A model generated the notes under the pieces. The model ran no database searches, had not been told where the DNA came from, and saw only the letters and a program-made list of their open reading frames with translations. Positions 27,505 to 35,988 of a DNA stretch of 64,000 nt are shown one piece after another; position 1 is the stretch's first letter, and each line of letters opens with the position of its first letter. The translations under genes and the position numbers were made by a program. The DNA comes from CAYPTB01 sp964413535 (GTDB lineage: Bacteria > Planctomycetota > UBA1135 > GCA-002686595): positions 62,001 through 126,000 of the forward strand of contig CAYPTB010000044.1 in NCBI GenBank assembly GCA_964413535.1. Direction: 5' to 3'.

Positions 27505-28491
27505 TCAACTCGAGAGAGGCACGGGTTCGGGGAGCTCGCGTTCGGCGAGCGCGTACAGTCGGCCGAGGAGCCGGGCATCGTCCTTGGCGCGCAGCCACTC
27601 CCCGCGCGTCGCGTCGGTCACGAGCTCGCCCGCGCGCCAGTGTCGCAGGAGCTGCTTCAGCCGCGCCACGACCCCTCGGCGCGGGAACCCGCCCCCTCCG
27701 CCAAGCGCCTCCGCGTACTCGACCAGGAAGCGCGCCGCCTCCGCGCGCCCCACGCTCTGGCCGCCGAAGATCCACGGATCCGCCAGGGCCGCCCGCCCGA
27801 CCATCGCGAAGCGACACCCGGTCGCGGAGCGCAAACGCTCGAGGTCGGCGTGCTCGCGGATCCCTCCGTTGCCGCACACGGGGATCGAGACGGCCGCCAC
27901 GGCCCGCGCGAGCCGCTTCCAGTCCGCCGTCTCGCGGTAGCCTTCGGCCCGCGTGCGGCAGTGGACCGTGAGCAGCGCGGCTCCACCCGCCTCCGCCGCG
28001 CGCGCGATCTCCTCCAGGCGCCCGTCGTCCTCCCCGCCGGCGCGCACCTTGGCCGAGACCGGCGTGCCCGACACGGCCCCGACGACCACCGCCACGAGCC
28101 GCTCGATTGCCGGGGGGTCGTCCAGCAGGGCCGAGCCGGCGCAGCCGCGCAAGGCCCCCTTGGAGGGGCAGCCGAAGTTCAGGTCCACGATCGGGACGCC
28201 GAGCTCCGCCGCGCGCCGCGCCGTCTCGGCCAGGGCCGCCGCGTCCGCGCCCATGAGCTGGAGCCCGACCGGCGCCGCGCAGCGCCGCGGGCCGAGGTGG
28301 CGGCGCAGGACGTGGGCCGGCAGCGGCACGTCGACCACGCGCACGAACTCCGTGAAGGCGCCGCCCAACGCGCGCGGATCGTTGCGCGCGAGCACGAGGT
28401 CGCGGAAGCACGGCTCCGTGACGCCCTCCATCGGAGCGAGCATCCACGGCCCGGTGAAGGGCAGCGCGGCGGCGAGCTGGCTCGCGTTCAT
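27505..28491 (-). CDS. dus: tRNA-dihydrouridine synthase
   Basis: 328 residues. An FMN-dependent TIM-barrel Dus protein that reduces uridines in tRNA D-loops. Motifs: MLAPMEGVTEPCFRDL at the start, GLQLMGAD, VDLNFGCPSKGALRGCAGSA with the catalytic Cys near residue 117, SAKVRAGGEDD, TVHCRTRAEGY and CGNGGIREHADLE. The last 80 residues form the helical tRNA-binding domain. Its exact subclass (DusA, B or C) is unclear. It lies 85 bases upstream of speA on the same strand. Confidence 0.92.
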   Translation of the reverse strand: MNASQLAAALPFTGPWMLAPMEGVTEPCFRDLVLARNDPRALGGAFTEFVRVVDVPLPAHVLRRHLGPRRCAAPVGLQLMGADAAALAETARRAAELGVPIVDLNFGCPSKGALRGCAGSALLDDPPAIERLVAVVVGAVSGTPVSAKVRAGGEDDGRLEEIARAAEAGGAALLTVHCRTRAEGYRETADWKRLARAVAAVSIPVCGNGGIREHADLERLRSATGCRFAMVGRAALADPWIFGGQSVGRAEAARFLVEYAEALGGGGGFPRRGVVARLKQLLRHWRAGELVTDATRGEWLRAKDDARLLGRLYALAERELPEPVPLSS

Positions 28492-28582
28492 CGCCTGCGA
28501 GTGTAGCGGAGGGCGGCGGGAGCGCGAGGGAGGGAGGAAGCAGCGGAACGAGGGCGAAGTCGCCGGCGTCGCGCATCCGCGC

Positions 28583-29917
28583 TCAACGCGCGAGATCCCG
28601 AGCCGGGATCACGAGCTCGAACAGGGAGCCGCGGCCGAGCTCGCTCTCGAGGCGCACGCTGCCGCCGTGCAACGCCGCGGAGTGCTTCGCGATCGCGAGC
28701 CCGAGGCCCGTGCCGCCCAGCGCGCGCGAGCGGGCCGTGTCCACGCGGTAGAAGCGCTCGAAGATGCGTTCCTGGTGCTCGCGCGAGATGCCGGGACCGG
28801 TGTCGCGGACGGAGAGGTGGAGCTCGCCGCCCTCGAGGCGGCCGCCGACCTGCACGCGGCCGCCTTCGGGCGTGTACTTGACGGCGTTCTCCACGAGGTT
28901 GACGAGCACCTGCCGCACGAGGTCGCGATCGAGCTGGAGCACGCGCGGCAGGCGCCCGACGTCGACCTCGAGTGCGATCTTCTTGGCACCCGCCGTGTCC
29001 TCGAAGGCGCTCGCGACCTCGCGCACGAGCTCGCCCACGTCGACCTCCGCCAGCTCCGCCGCCGCGGCCTGCTCGAGCCGCGAGAGCTGGATCAGGTCGC
29101 GGATGATGTCCTCCAGGCGCCGCGCGTTGCGCAGGATGCGGTCCACGAAGCCGTCGCGCTCCTCCGGGCTCGCGTCGGAGAGATCGCGCAGCGTCTCGGC
29201 GTACCCCAGGATCGACGCGAGCGGCGAGCGCATCTCGTGCGTCACGTTGGCGACGAAGTCGGAGCGCACGCGCTCGAGGTGCTGCAGCGCCGTCAGGTCG
29301 CGCAGCGCGATCACCGTCCGCCGCCCGTCGCCCGCGCCCGAGAGGCCGCCGGAGACCTCGAGCGAGCGCGTGCGGCTCCCGTCCGGGAGGTCGATCCGGA
29401 TCGGGTCGGGCCGCCGGCCCTCCGCGAGCAGGTCGACGAAGCGGCGCAGCTCGTGGTGGCGTACGACTTCCTCCAGCGGTCGCCCGACGGGCTCGACCTC
29501 CGCGCCGACGAGGTGTCGCGCGGCGTCGTTGAGCCGCTCGACGCGATCGTCGCGGCCGAGCACGAGGATCCCTTCGAAGGACGCTTCGAGCACGGTGAAG
29601 AGCTCGTCCCGCTCGCGCTCGGCCAGGCCGCGGATCGAGTCCAGCCGCTCGCGTGCCCGGCGCACGAGGGCCGAGGCCTCGTCGAGGTCGAGCGGCATCC
29701 CGCGCTGCAGGCCCTCCTCGCGCTCCGCGAGCTCGATCACCTGCCGGCGCAACGGGTCGATGCGCCGCTTGAGCGCGAACCCCACCTCGACACTCCCGAC
29801 GGCCGCCAGGGCGAGGCCCAAGGCGGGCGTCCACGCGCCTCCGAGCGCGGCCGCCGCGGCCCAGACGAAGGCCCGCAGCACAGCGAAGCGCAGCAGCGGA
29901 TCGGAGCGGGTCCTCAC
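28583..29917 (-). CDS. phoR: PhoR-like sensor histidine kinase
   Basis: 444 residues. Two short N-terminal hydrophobic segments (about 10-45) without a large periplasmic loop, a PAS-like domain (about 100-210), HisKA with phospho-acceptor His227 in NVTHEMRSPLASILGYAE, and an HATPase_c domain with NLVENAVKYTPEG, DTGPGIS and GGTGLGLAIAKH. This is the architecture of PhoR. It begins 4 bases after the stop of the response regulator. In PhoR systems the phosphate sensor input comes from Pst/PhoU; none is in the window, so the phosphate assignment rests on homology only. Confidence 0.88.
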   Translation of the reverse strand: MRTRSDPLLRFAVLRAFVWAAAAALGGAWTPALGLALAAVGSVEVGFALKRRIDPLRRQVIELAEREEGLQRGMPLDLDEASALVRRARERLDSIRGLAERERDELFTVLEASFEGILVLGRDDRVERLNDAARHLVGAEVEPVGRPLEEVVRHHELRRFVDLLAEGRRPDPIRIDLPDGSRTRSLEVSGGLSGAGDGRRTVIALRDLTALQHLERVRSDFVANVTHEMRSPLASILGYAETLRDLSDASPEERDGFVDRILRNARRLEDIIRDLIQLSRLEQAAAAELAEVDVGELVREVASAFEDTAGAKKIALEVDVGRLPRVLQLDRDLVRQVLVNLVENAVKYTPEGGRVQVGGRLEGGELHLSVRDTGPGISREHQERIFERFYRVDTARSRALGGTGLGLAIAKHSAALHGGSVRLESELGRGSLFELVIPARDLAR

Positions 29918-29921
29918 GGCA

Positions 29922-30596
29922 TCAGTCGCGCAGGCGATAGCCCGTGCCGCGCACGGTCTCGATGCGCTCGCCGACGGCGCCGAGCTTGCGTCGCAGCGAC
30001 GTCATGTGGACGTCGACGGTGCGCTCGAGCACGTGCGAGCCGTCGATGGCCGAGAGGATGTCCCGGCGCGAGCGCACGAAGCCCGGTCGCTCCGCCAGGT
30101 AGCGCAGGATCGAGAACTCGGTGTGCGTGAGCTCCACGAGCTCCTCGTTCACGCGCACCTCGTGGCGCCCGCCGTCGACCTCGAGCTCGCCGATCTTCAG
30201 CACCTCCTCCTTCGATCCGCCCGCGTCGCGCCGGCGCAGGAGGTTCTTCACGCGCGAGAGCAGCACGGCGGGGGAGAAGGGCTTGGTGACGTAGTCGTCC
30301 GCGCCGAGCTCGAGCCCCGTGACGACGTCCACGTCCTCGCTGCGGGCCGAGAGCATCAGGATCGGCACGGCGGCGAGCCGGTCGTCGCGCCGCATCTCCT
30401 TGCAGATCTCCCAGCCGTTCAGCCCCGGCAGCATGACGTCGAGGATCACGAGGTCCGGCGACGCCCGCCGGATCCCCGTCAAGCCCTCCTCCCCGTCGAG
30501 GAACGCCGTCACCCGGTAGCCCTGGCGGCGCAGGTGCAGGGCGACGAGGTCGGCGATGTCCGCTTCGTCCTCGACTACAATCACGTGCTCGCCCAT
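29922..30596 (-). CDS. phoB: PhoB-like OmpR-family response regulator
   Basis: 224 residues from ATG 30596 (MGEHVIVVEDEADIADLV). The receiver domain has the acidic pair VEDE, phospho-acceptor Asp in DLVILDVMLPGLNG and the conserved Lys in DYVTKPFSP. The C-terminal winged helix has VELTHTEFSILRYLA and VHMTSLRRKLG ending in VRGTGYRLRD. It is a DNA-binding transcription regulator paired with the downstream kinase. Only 4 bases separate its start from the GTG of the divergent dehydratase gene, so the promoters of each must lie inside the other gene. Confidence 0.9.
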   Translation of the reverse strand: MGEHVIVVEDEADIADLVALHLRRQGYRVTAFLDGEEGLTGIRRASPDLVILDVMLPGLNGWEICKEMRRDDRLAAVPILMLSARSEDVDVVTGLELGADDYVTKPFSPAVLLSRVKNLLRRRDAGGSKEEVLKIGELEVDGGRHEVRVNEELVELTHTEFSILRYLAERPGFVRSRRDILSAIDGSHVLERTVDVHMTSLRRKLGAVGERIETVRGTGYRLRD

Positions 30597-30600
30597 CGCC

Positions 30601-31623
30601 GTGCAGACTCTACCCGGATTCGAATCGATCGAGATCCAGCGCGCGGCCGAGCGCATCGGCGCCGTCGCCGTCCGGACTCCGCTCGCGCCGTTCCCTTCCG
30701 GCCTGCCCGGGATCGAGCTGCGGCTCAAGCTCGAGTGCCTCCAGGAGACCGGCTCGTTCAAGGCGCGCGGCGCCTGGAACCATGTCTCGCAGCTCGGACC
30801 GGCCGAGCGCCGCGCCGGCGTCGTCACGACGAGCTCCGGCAACCACGGCAAGGCGCTGGCCTGGGCCGCCGAGCGCGCCGGCGTCCCGGCGACGATCTTC
30901 ATGCCGAGCGACGCCTACCCGAACAAGATCGCCGCGTGCCGCGAGCACGGCGCGGAGGTCGTGCTGTGTGCGACGCGCGACGAGGCGGAGCGCGCGTGCG
31001 CCGAGCGCGTCGCGCAGGGAGCGGTGCTCGTGCACCCCTACGACGCCGAGCGCACGGTCGAGGGAGCCGGCACCGTGGGCCTCGAGATCGCGCGCGACTG
31101 GCCGGAGGTCGACGTCGTCGTGATCCCGGTCGGCGGCGGCGGCCTGCTCTCGGGCTCGGCGCTCGCGCTGCGCCGCGAGCTCGGGAGCCGCGTCAAGATC
31201 GTCGGCGTCGAGCCCGCCGGCGCGCCGACGATGACGCGCGGCCTGGCGGCCGGGGAGCCGGTCGCGCTCACGGAGATCACGACGGCCGTGCAGGGCCTCT
31301 GTCCGCCGCAGGCGGGCGCGCTCAACGTCGCGATCGCCAAGGCGTGCGTCGACCGCGTCGAGACGCTCACCGACGCGCCCATCTTCGCCGCGCAGGCGCG
31401 GCTCGTGAACGAGGGCGGCTTCACGGTCGAGCCCGCCGGCGCCGCCGCGGTCGCGTGGGTCCTGTCCGGCGGCATCCCCGAGCTCTGGTTCGCCGCGCTC
31501 GATCGCAAGCTCTGCGTCGCGGCCGTCGTCTCGGGCGGCAACCCCGCCCCCGACCAGCTCGCCCGCATCCGATCCGAGAGCGACGCGCGCGCGGACACGA
31601 AGAACGAGCGAGCGCCGGCGTGA
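30601..31623 (+). CDS. PLP-dependent threonine/serine dehydratase
   Basis: 340 residues from GTG 30601. An in-frame ATG at 30556 is possible but would overlap phoB by 41 bases. PLP lysine is Lys54 in ETGSFKARGA. SSGNHGKALAWAAE binds substrate, and VGGGGLLSG is the phosphate-binding loop. The enzyme deaminates threonine (to 2-oxobutyrate) or serine (to pyruvate). It lacks the C-terminal ACT-like regulatory domain of IlvA, so it is of the catabolic TdcB/serine racemase type. Its stop overlaps the start of trmJ (GTGA at 31620-31623). Confidence 0.88.
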   Translation: MQTLPGFESIEIQRAAERIGAVAVRTPLAPFPSGLPGIELRLKLECLQETGSFKARGAWNHVSQLGPAERRAGVVTTSSGNHGKALAWAAERAGVPATIFMPSDAYPNKIAACREHGAEVVLCATRDEAERACAERVAQGAVLVHPYDAERTVEGAGTVGLEIARDWPEVDVVVIPVGGGGLLSGSALALRRELGSRVKIVGVEPAGAPTMTRGLAAGEPVALTEITTAVQGLCPPQAGALNVAIAKACVDRVETLTDAPIFAAQARLVNEGGFTVEPAGAAAVAWVLSGGIPELWFAALDRKLCVAAVVSGGNPAPDQLARIRSESDARADTKNERAPA

Positions 31624-32474
31624 AGCGCGTCGTCCTGTGCCGGCCGATGGGGCCGCGCAACCTCGGGACGGTGCTGCGCGTGGCCGCGAACTTCGGACCC
31701 GTCGAGGTGGGCGTCGTCGCGCCCGCGCGCCCTTCGCTCTTCGTGCACCCGGAGCTGCGCCAGATGTCGCACGGGGTCGAGGAGATCGCCGGACGCGTGC
31801 TCTGCTTCGACACGCTCTCCGCGGCGCTCGCCGATTGCTCGCTCTCGATCGGCTTCAGCGCGCGGCCGCGCGACCACCGCATCACGCGCCCCTGGCCCGA
31901 GCTCCAGCCGCGCGCGAGCGCGGAGGACGCGGCGGGCGAGCGCGTGGCGCTCGTCTTCGGCAACGAAGAGTCCGGCCTCTCGCGCGAGGAGACGGCGCAC
32001 CTCATGTGTCTCGCGCACATCGCGACGACCTCCGTCCACACCTCGCTCAACCTCGGCATGGCGGTCGGCATCGTGCTCCACTCGCTCTTCGTCGGCCGCA
32101 CGCCGCGCGCCTTCGGGCGCCTCGGGGCGCCGATCCGGGGCCACGACCGCGCCTACCTGATCGCGCACTTGAAGGACGGTCTCGGCACCGCTGCGGGGTC
32201 CGACCTCGCGCGCGCGGACCTCGAGGCTTCGATCGAGCGCGTCTTCGCGCACGCCGAGGTCGAGACGCGCGACGCGCGCGCCTGGCACATGCTCCTGCGC
32301 GCGATGGGGAACCTGAAGACGCCGCCGGACTACGGCATCGCGCCGGTGGCGAAACCGGGAGCGGTGGAGGGCGCGGCATCGAACGGCGAAGCGTCGCTCG
32401 CCGTTCCTCCGGGCGAGACGTCGGCGACGCCGTCGGCCCAAGCGACCGAGGGCTCGGAGACGCATCGCCCATGA
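31620..32474 (+). CDS. trmJ: TrmJ-like SPOUT tRNA methyltransferase
   Basis: 284 residues from GTG 31620, overlapping the upstream stop. The SPOUT knot motifs are present: RPMGPRNLGTVLRVAANFG (motif 1), LVFGNEESGLS (motif 2) and HTSLNLGMAVGIVLHSLF (motif 3). A helical C-terminal part follows (about 170-240), with a low-complexity tail. TrmJ makes 2-prime-O-methyl nucleotides at tRNA position 32 using S-adenosylmethionine. Other TrmH-like rRNA enzymes are possible, but the C-terminal helix that includes RVFAHAEV and MLLRAMGNLK resembles TrmJ. Its stop overlaps the next ATG. Confidence 0.82.
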   Translation: MKRVVLCRPMGPRNLGTVLRVAANFGPVEVGVVAPARPSLFVHPELRQMSHGVEEIAGRVLCFDTLSAALADCSLSIGFSARPRDHRITRPWPELQPRASAEDAAGERVALVFGNEESGLSREETAHLMCLAHIATTSVHTSLNLGMAVGIVLHSLFVGRTPRAFGRLGAPIRGHDRAYLIAHLKDGLGTAAGSDLARADLEASIERVFAHAEVETRDARAWHMLLRAMGNLKTPPDYGIAPVAKPGAVEGAASNGEASLAVPPGETSATPSAQATEGSETHRP

Positions 32475-33343
32475 GCCGGCGCGGCGGCTTCGGCTCGCAC
32501 GGAGCCCCGGAAGTGCTCGAGCTCGGCGGCCAGCACGTCCAGGCACTCTCGATCGGCGGCTTCGAGACCTGCATCGACCTGCCCGACCTCGGCGTCGCCT
32601 TCGACGTCGGCCGCGCGCCGCAGTGGGCCGTGAAGCGCAGGACGATCCTCTTCACGCACTCGCACATCGACCACATGGGCGGCATCGCGTCGCACGCCGC
32701 GACGCGCGGCCTGCTGGGCATGCCGCCGCCCGTCTACGTCGTGCCGCGCGAGTGCGCGCCGGCCCTGCCCGGGCTCTTCGAAGCGTGGCGCCGCCTCGAC
32801 GGCAGCGACCTCGCCCACGAGCTCGTCGTGCTCTCGCCCGGCGAGGAGCACGCGCTGCGCCGCGACCTCGTCGCCCGTCCCTTCCGCTCCTACCACCGCG
32901 CGCCGTGCCAGGGCTACGGCCTGTGGAACGTGAAGCACAAGCTAGAGCCCGAGTACGCTGGCCTCCCGGCGGCCGAGCTCGAGCGCCTACGCGTCGTCGA
33001 GAACGTCGCGATCACGCGCGAGGTCCGCGCGCCGCTCGTCGCCTTCGTCGGCGACTCGCGCATCGACGTCCTCCTGCGCGAGGGGGTCGTGCGCACCGCG
33101 CGCCTGCTCGTGCTCGAGGTGACCTTCCTCGACGAGCAGGTCTCCGTCGAGAGCACGCGCGAGATGGGCCACGTCCACCTCGACGAGGTCGTGGAGCACG
33201 CCGAGCTCTTCGAGAACGAGGCCCTGCTCTTCACCCACTTCAGCGCGCGCTACACGGCGCGCGACATCCTCCGCGCCCTCGACGCGAAGCTCCCGCCGTC
33301 CCTGCGCGAGCGCGTGACGCCGCTCCTGACGGGCCATCCCTGA
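32471..33343 (+). CDS. Metallo-beta-lactamase fold RNase Z-like hydrolase
   Basis: 290 residues from ATG 32471, overlapping the trmJ stop by 4 bases. The zinc motif is complete: THSHIDHMGG with His63, His65, Asp67 and His68. Later metal ligands can be matched to FVGDSRID and to the final THFSARY element, which is typical of RNase Z (His in FTHFS/xRY). RNase Z trims tRNA 3-prime trailers; in this operon with a tRNA methyltransferase that role is sensible. The protein is slightly shorter than standard RNase Z and lacks an obvious flexible arm, so I leave the symbol empty. Confidence 0.75.
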   Translation: MSRRGGFGSHGAPEVLELGGQHVQALSIGGFETCIDLPDLGVAFDVGRAPQWAVKRRTILFTHSHIDHMGGIASHAATRGLLGMPPPVYVVPRECAPALPGLFEAWRRLDGSDLAHELVVLSPGEEHALRRDLVARPFRSYHRAPCQGYGLWNVKHKLEPEYAGLPAAELERLRVVENVAITREVRAPLVAFVGDSRIDVLLREGVVRTARLLVLEVTFLDEQVSVESTREMGHVHLDEVVEHAELFENEALLFTHFSARYTARDILRALDAKLPPSLRERVTPLLTGHP

Positions 33344-33407
33344 CGAAGGGACGAGCTCGCCTCCACTTGTGGACCCACGCTCGGCGCGCGTACCCTGGTC
33401 GCGACGC

Positions 33408-33995
33408 ATGGTCCGGCTCGATCGCATCTACACGAAGACGGGGGACGACGGCACGACGGGGCTGGGGAGCGGCGAGCGGCTGCCCAAGCACCACGTGCGC
33501 ATCGCGGCCTACGGCACGGTCGACGAGCTCTCGTCCTTCCTCGGGTTGCTCGTGGCCGAGGGGCTCGAGAAGCCGTTGCTCGACGGGATCCGCGCGATCC
33601 AGAACGACCTGCTCGACGTGGGCGCCGACCTGTGTCTGCCGGGGAAGGACGGCGACCGGCTGCGCATCACGCCTCCCTACACCGAACGCCTCGAGCGTTG
33701 GATCGACGAGGTGAACCGCGACCTCCAGCCGCTGCGCTCCTTCGTGCTGCCGGGCGGGACGCGGCAGGCGGCCTGGTTGCACGTCGCGCGCACCGTCTGC
33801 CGGCGCGCCGAGCGCCTCGTGACGGAGCTCGCGGCGCTGCCCGCGGAAGCGGGGCGCGTGAACCCCGAGGTCGTGCACTACCTGAACCGTCTCTCCGACC
33901 TCCTGTTCGTGCTCGCGCGCAAGGCCAACCGCAACGGCGAGCTCGACGTCCTCTGGCAGCCGGGCAAGACGCAAATGCCCGGAACGCATTCGTAG
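33408..33995 (+). CDS. PduO-type cob(I)alamin adenosyltransferase
   Basis: 195 residues from ATG 33408. The N-terminus RIYTKTGDDGTTGLGSGERL is the ATP-binding signature of PduO-type enzymes, followed by YGTVDELSSFLGLL, DLLDVGADL and the C-terminal PEVVHYLNRLSDLLFVLAR. It adds the adenosyl group from ATP to reduced cobalamin, giving coenzyme B12. No B12-dependent enzyme or other cobalamin gene is nearby. The gene has its own short upstream spacer of 64 bases after the RNase Z-like gene and is 15 bases before miaE. Confidence 0.93.
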   Translation: MVRLDRIYTKTGDDGTTGLGSGERLPKHHVRIAAYGTVDELSSFLGLLVAEGLEKPLLDGIRAIQNDLLDVGADLCLPGKDGDRLRITPPYTERLERWIDEVNRDLQPLRSFVLPGGTRQAAWLHVARTVCRRAERLVTELAALPAEAGRVNPEVVHYLNRLSDLLFVLARKANRNGELDVLWQPGKTQMPGTHS

Positions 33996-34010
33996 GGGAC
34001 GCGGCGCCCC

Positions 34011-34592
34011 GTGCTCGAGCTCCGCTACGCGACGCCGCCCGAGTGGGCCGAGCGCGTCTCCGCCGAGCCGCTCGCGCTGCTCTCGGATCACGCGCACTGC
34101 GAGCTGCGCGCCGCGTCGTCCGCGCAGGGCCTCATCACGCACAACCCGGCGCACGCGGAGCTCGTCGACGCGCTCGCGAAGCTCGCGCTCGAGGAGCTGC
34201 GCCACTTCCGGCAGGTCGTGGCGCTCCTGCGCGAGCTCGGCGGCGAGCTCTGCCACGCCGCCGCGAGCCCGTACATGTCCGGACTCGTCGACGGCGCGCT
34301 CGCGACGCGCCGCTCGATCCTGCTCGACCGCCTGATCGTGTCGGGCCTGGTCGAGCTGCGCAGCCACGAACGCTTCGAGCTCCTGGCCGAGCGTGCCGCC
34401 GACTCGCGCCTGCGCGCGCTCTACCGCGAGCTCCTGCCCTCCGAAGCCGGCCACGCGACGCTCTTCGCGACGCTCGCCGTCGACGCGTTCGGCGAAACGG
34501 CCCGCGCGCGCGCCGAGGAGCTCATGTCGCTCGAGGGCCGACTCGTCGCGTCGCTCGCCTTCGCGCCGCGCATGCATTCGGGCGTGGCGTGA
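34011..34592 (+). CDS. miaE: tRNA-(ms2io6A)-hydroxylase
   Basis: 193 residues with a GTG start. A ferritin-like diiron four-helix protein: EPLALLSDHAHCELRAASSA supplies the first Glu ligand, ALEELRHFRQV the E-x2-H pair, and LVELRSHERFELLAE and PSEAGHATLF the second pair. MiaE hydroxylates the isopentenyl side chain of ms2i6A37 in tRNAs that read codons starting with U. The substrate is made by MiaA and MiaB, which are not in the window. It follows the adenosyltransferase gene closely and may share its transcript. Confidence 0.9.
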   Translation: MLELRYATPPEWAERVSAEPLALLSDHAHCELRAASSAQGLITHNPAHAELVDALAKLALEELRHFRQVVALLRELGGELCHAAASPYMSGLVDGALATRRSILLDRLIVSGLVELRSHERFELLAERAADSRLRALYRELLPSEAGHATLFATLAVDAFGETARARAEELMSLEGRLVASLAFAPRMHSGVA

Positions 34593-34717
34593 GCCGCACT
34601 GGCTGACGCATCGCGGGGATCTGCTCGAAGCCCGGGGACTTCGTCGAAGGCTAGACTCGGCGGGTCTCGCGGTTCCGAGTCGATCGAACCCCCGCTCGGG
34701 AGAGTAGTAGGTAGAGC

Positions 34718-35968
34718 ATGCGAACCGTCGTTCTCCTTCTCGTTGGCGCCCTCCTCGGGGGCGCCTTCGTGTGGTTCCTGGCAGGGGATGCCGCGCTCGA
34801 ACCGCTGGCGGCCGACGTTCGGGATCCCCTGCCCGAGCGCGGCCAACCGCAGCAGACGATCGTCTCGCCGGGTCCCCAAGCGCCGAGTCCAGCACCGCCT
34901 TCCGAGTCCTCCGGAGAGAGCGCGAGTGATCGAGCGCCGATCGAGGACGCGTTGTTCTCGCCCGAGCTCCTCCGCTACGCGACCGACGAGCTGCGCGCCG
35001 GTTGGAAGACGGTGCGCACGGAGGAGATGTCCGAGGAGACTCTCGCCGTCGAGCTCGAGCAGTTCAAGCGTCAAGTGCGACGCATACCGAGTGTCCTCGG
35101 GACCTACGCCGCAAAGGAGCTGACGGAGAGCGAGACGCTCGAGCGCGGGATGGACGAGGGAGATCCCTTCGCGATCCTCGAGGTCCTGGACGAGGACGGG
35201 AGTCGGGGGCCGCTCGTCGACTTCGTGGGCGACCGCGACAGTTTCGCCAGCCTCTTCCAGCGCGCGAGCGGTGAAGGCGTTGTCGATGGCCGCCTGCACG
35301 CCCGAGATGCTGACGGGGGCGTTGCGGACGGCGTGACGCTCGCGTTCGGCGCCGGCGCGCACCGCGTCGAAGGACTCATGAGGAAGCGTGATCCCTTTCC
35401 GCGCGACGTCACCCTCTCCGGCGCAGGCATGGACACGACACTGCTCGTCTTTGGCGACCTCGGGACGCGCAACACGCTCGTGAACTTCGCTATCCGCGAC
35501 TGCACCGTCTTCACCGACAACGACTACCTCTTCGAAATCCAACCGAATGCATCGATCATCCTCCAGCGCGTCCGCGTCATCGGCTTCGACATGGGTGCCG
35601 GAGCCTCCTGCGCGTTCGGAACGGACGGACTAGCCCTACACGCGATCGACTCGCGCTTCGAAGGCGGCTATGGACGCTCTCCCGAGCACGGTCGGCTCTT
35701 CGACGTACGGACCGACGCGCTGCTCGCGCGCTTCGATCGCTGTCGCTTCTCGCTCGTCAACGTGCTCGACCACGTGCGTAACGGCGCCACGGTCGTCTTC
35801 GACGGCTGTACGTTCCACGACATCCTGGATGATGAGCAGGGCTTCTTGTCGAAGCGAGCGGGCGTCGTGCTCCGCAACTGCTCCTACTCGTGGTTGGGGG
35901 ACAGGCAGGCGCCCAAGCTCGAGCTCGACGAGCTCTTCCCGGGTTGGCGCGAAGCCGCGGGACGATAG
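34718..35968 (+). CDS. Membrane-anchored beta-helix protein of unknown function
   Basis: 416 residues. N-terminal signal or anchor helix (TVVLLLVGALLGGAFVWFLAG, about residues 3-22), then a Pro/Ser-rich linker (about 45-70), a helical acidic region (about 75-150) and a C-terminal half with the short alternating strands of a right-handed parallel beta-helix. That half includes VTLSGAGMDTTLLVFGDL, FAIRDCTVFTDNDYLF, SIILQRVRVIGFD, ARFDRCRFSLVNVLDH and VVFDGCTFHDI. No polysaccharide-lyase catalytic residues are evident. Likely a periplasmic or surface protein. I do not recognise a specific family. Confidence 0.65.
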   Translation: MRTVVLLLVGALLGGAFVWFLAGDAALEPLAADVRDPLPERGQPQQTIVSPGPQAPSPAPPSESSGESASDRAPIEDALFSPELLRYATDELRAGWKTVRTEEMSEETLAVELEQFKRQVRRIPSVLGTYAAKELTESETLERGMDEGDPFAILEVLDEDGSRGPLVDFVGDRDSFASLFQRASGEGVVDGRLHARDADGGVADGVTLAFGAGAHRVEGLMRKRDPFPRDVTLSGAGMDTTLLVFGDLGTRNTLVNFAIRDCTVFTDNDYLFEIQPNASIILQRVRVIGFDMGAGASCAFGTDGLALHAIDSRFEGGYGRSPEHGRLFDVRTDALLARFDRCRFSLVNVLDHVRNGATVVFDGCTFHDILDDEQGFLSKRAGVVLRNCSYSWLGDRQAPKLELDELFPGWREAAGR

Positions 35969-35988
35969 GACCGCTCTCGTTCCCACCC

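Noticed and set aside
30597..30902. N-terminal extension of PhoB
   Set aside because: Antisense to the dehydratase gene and not protein-like. The receiver domain begins at MGEHVIVVEDE.
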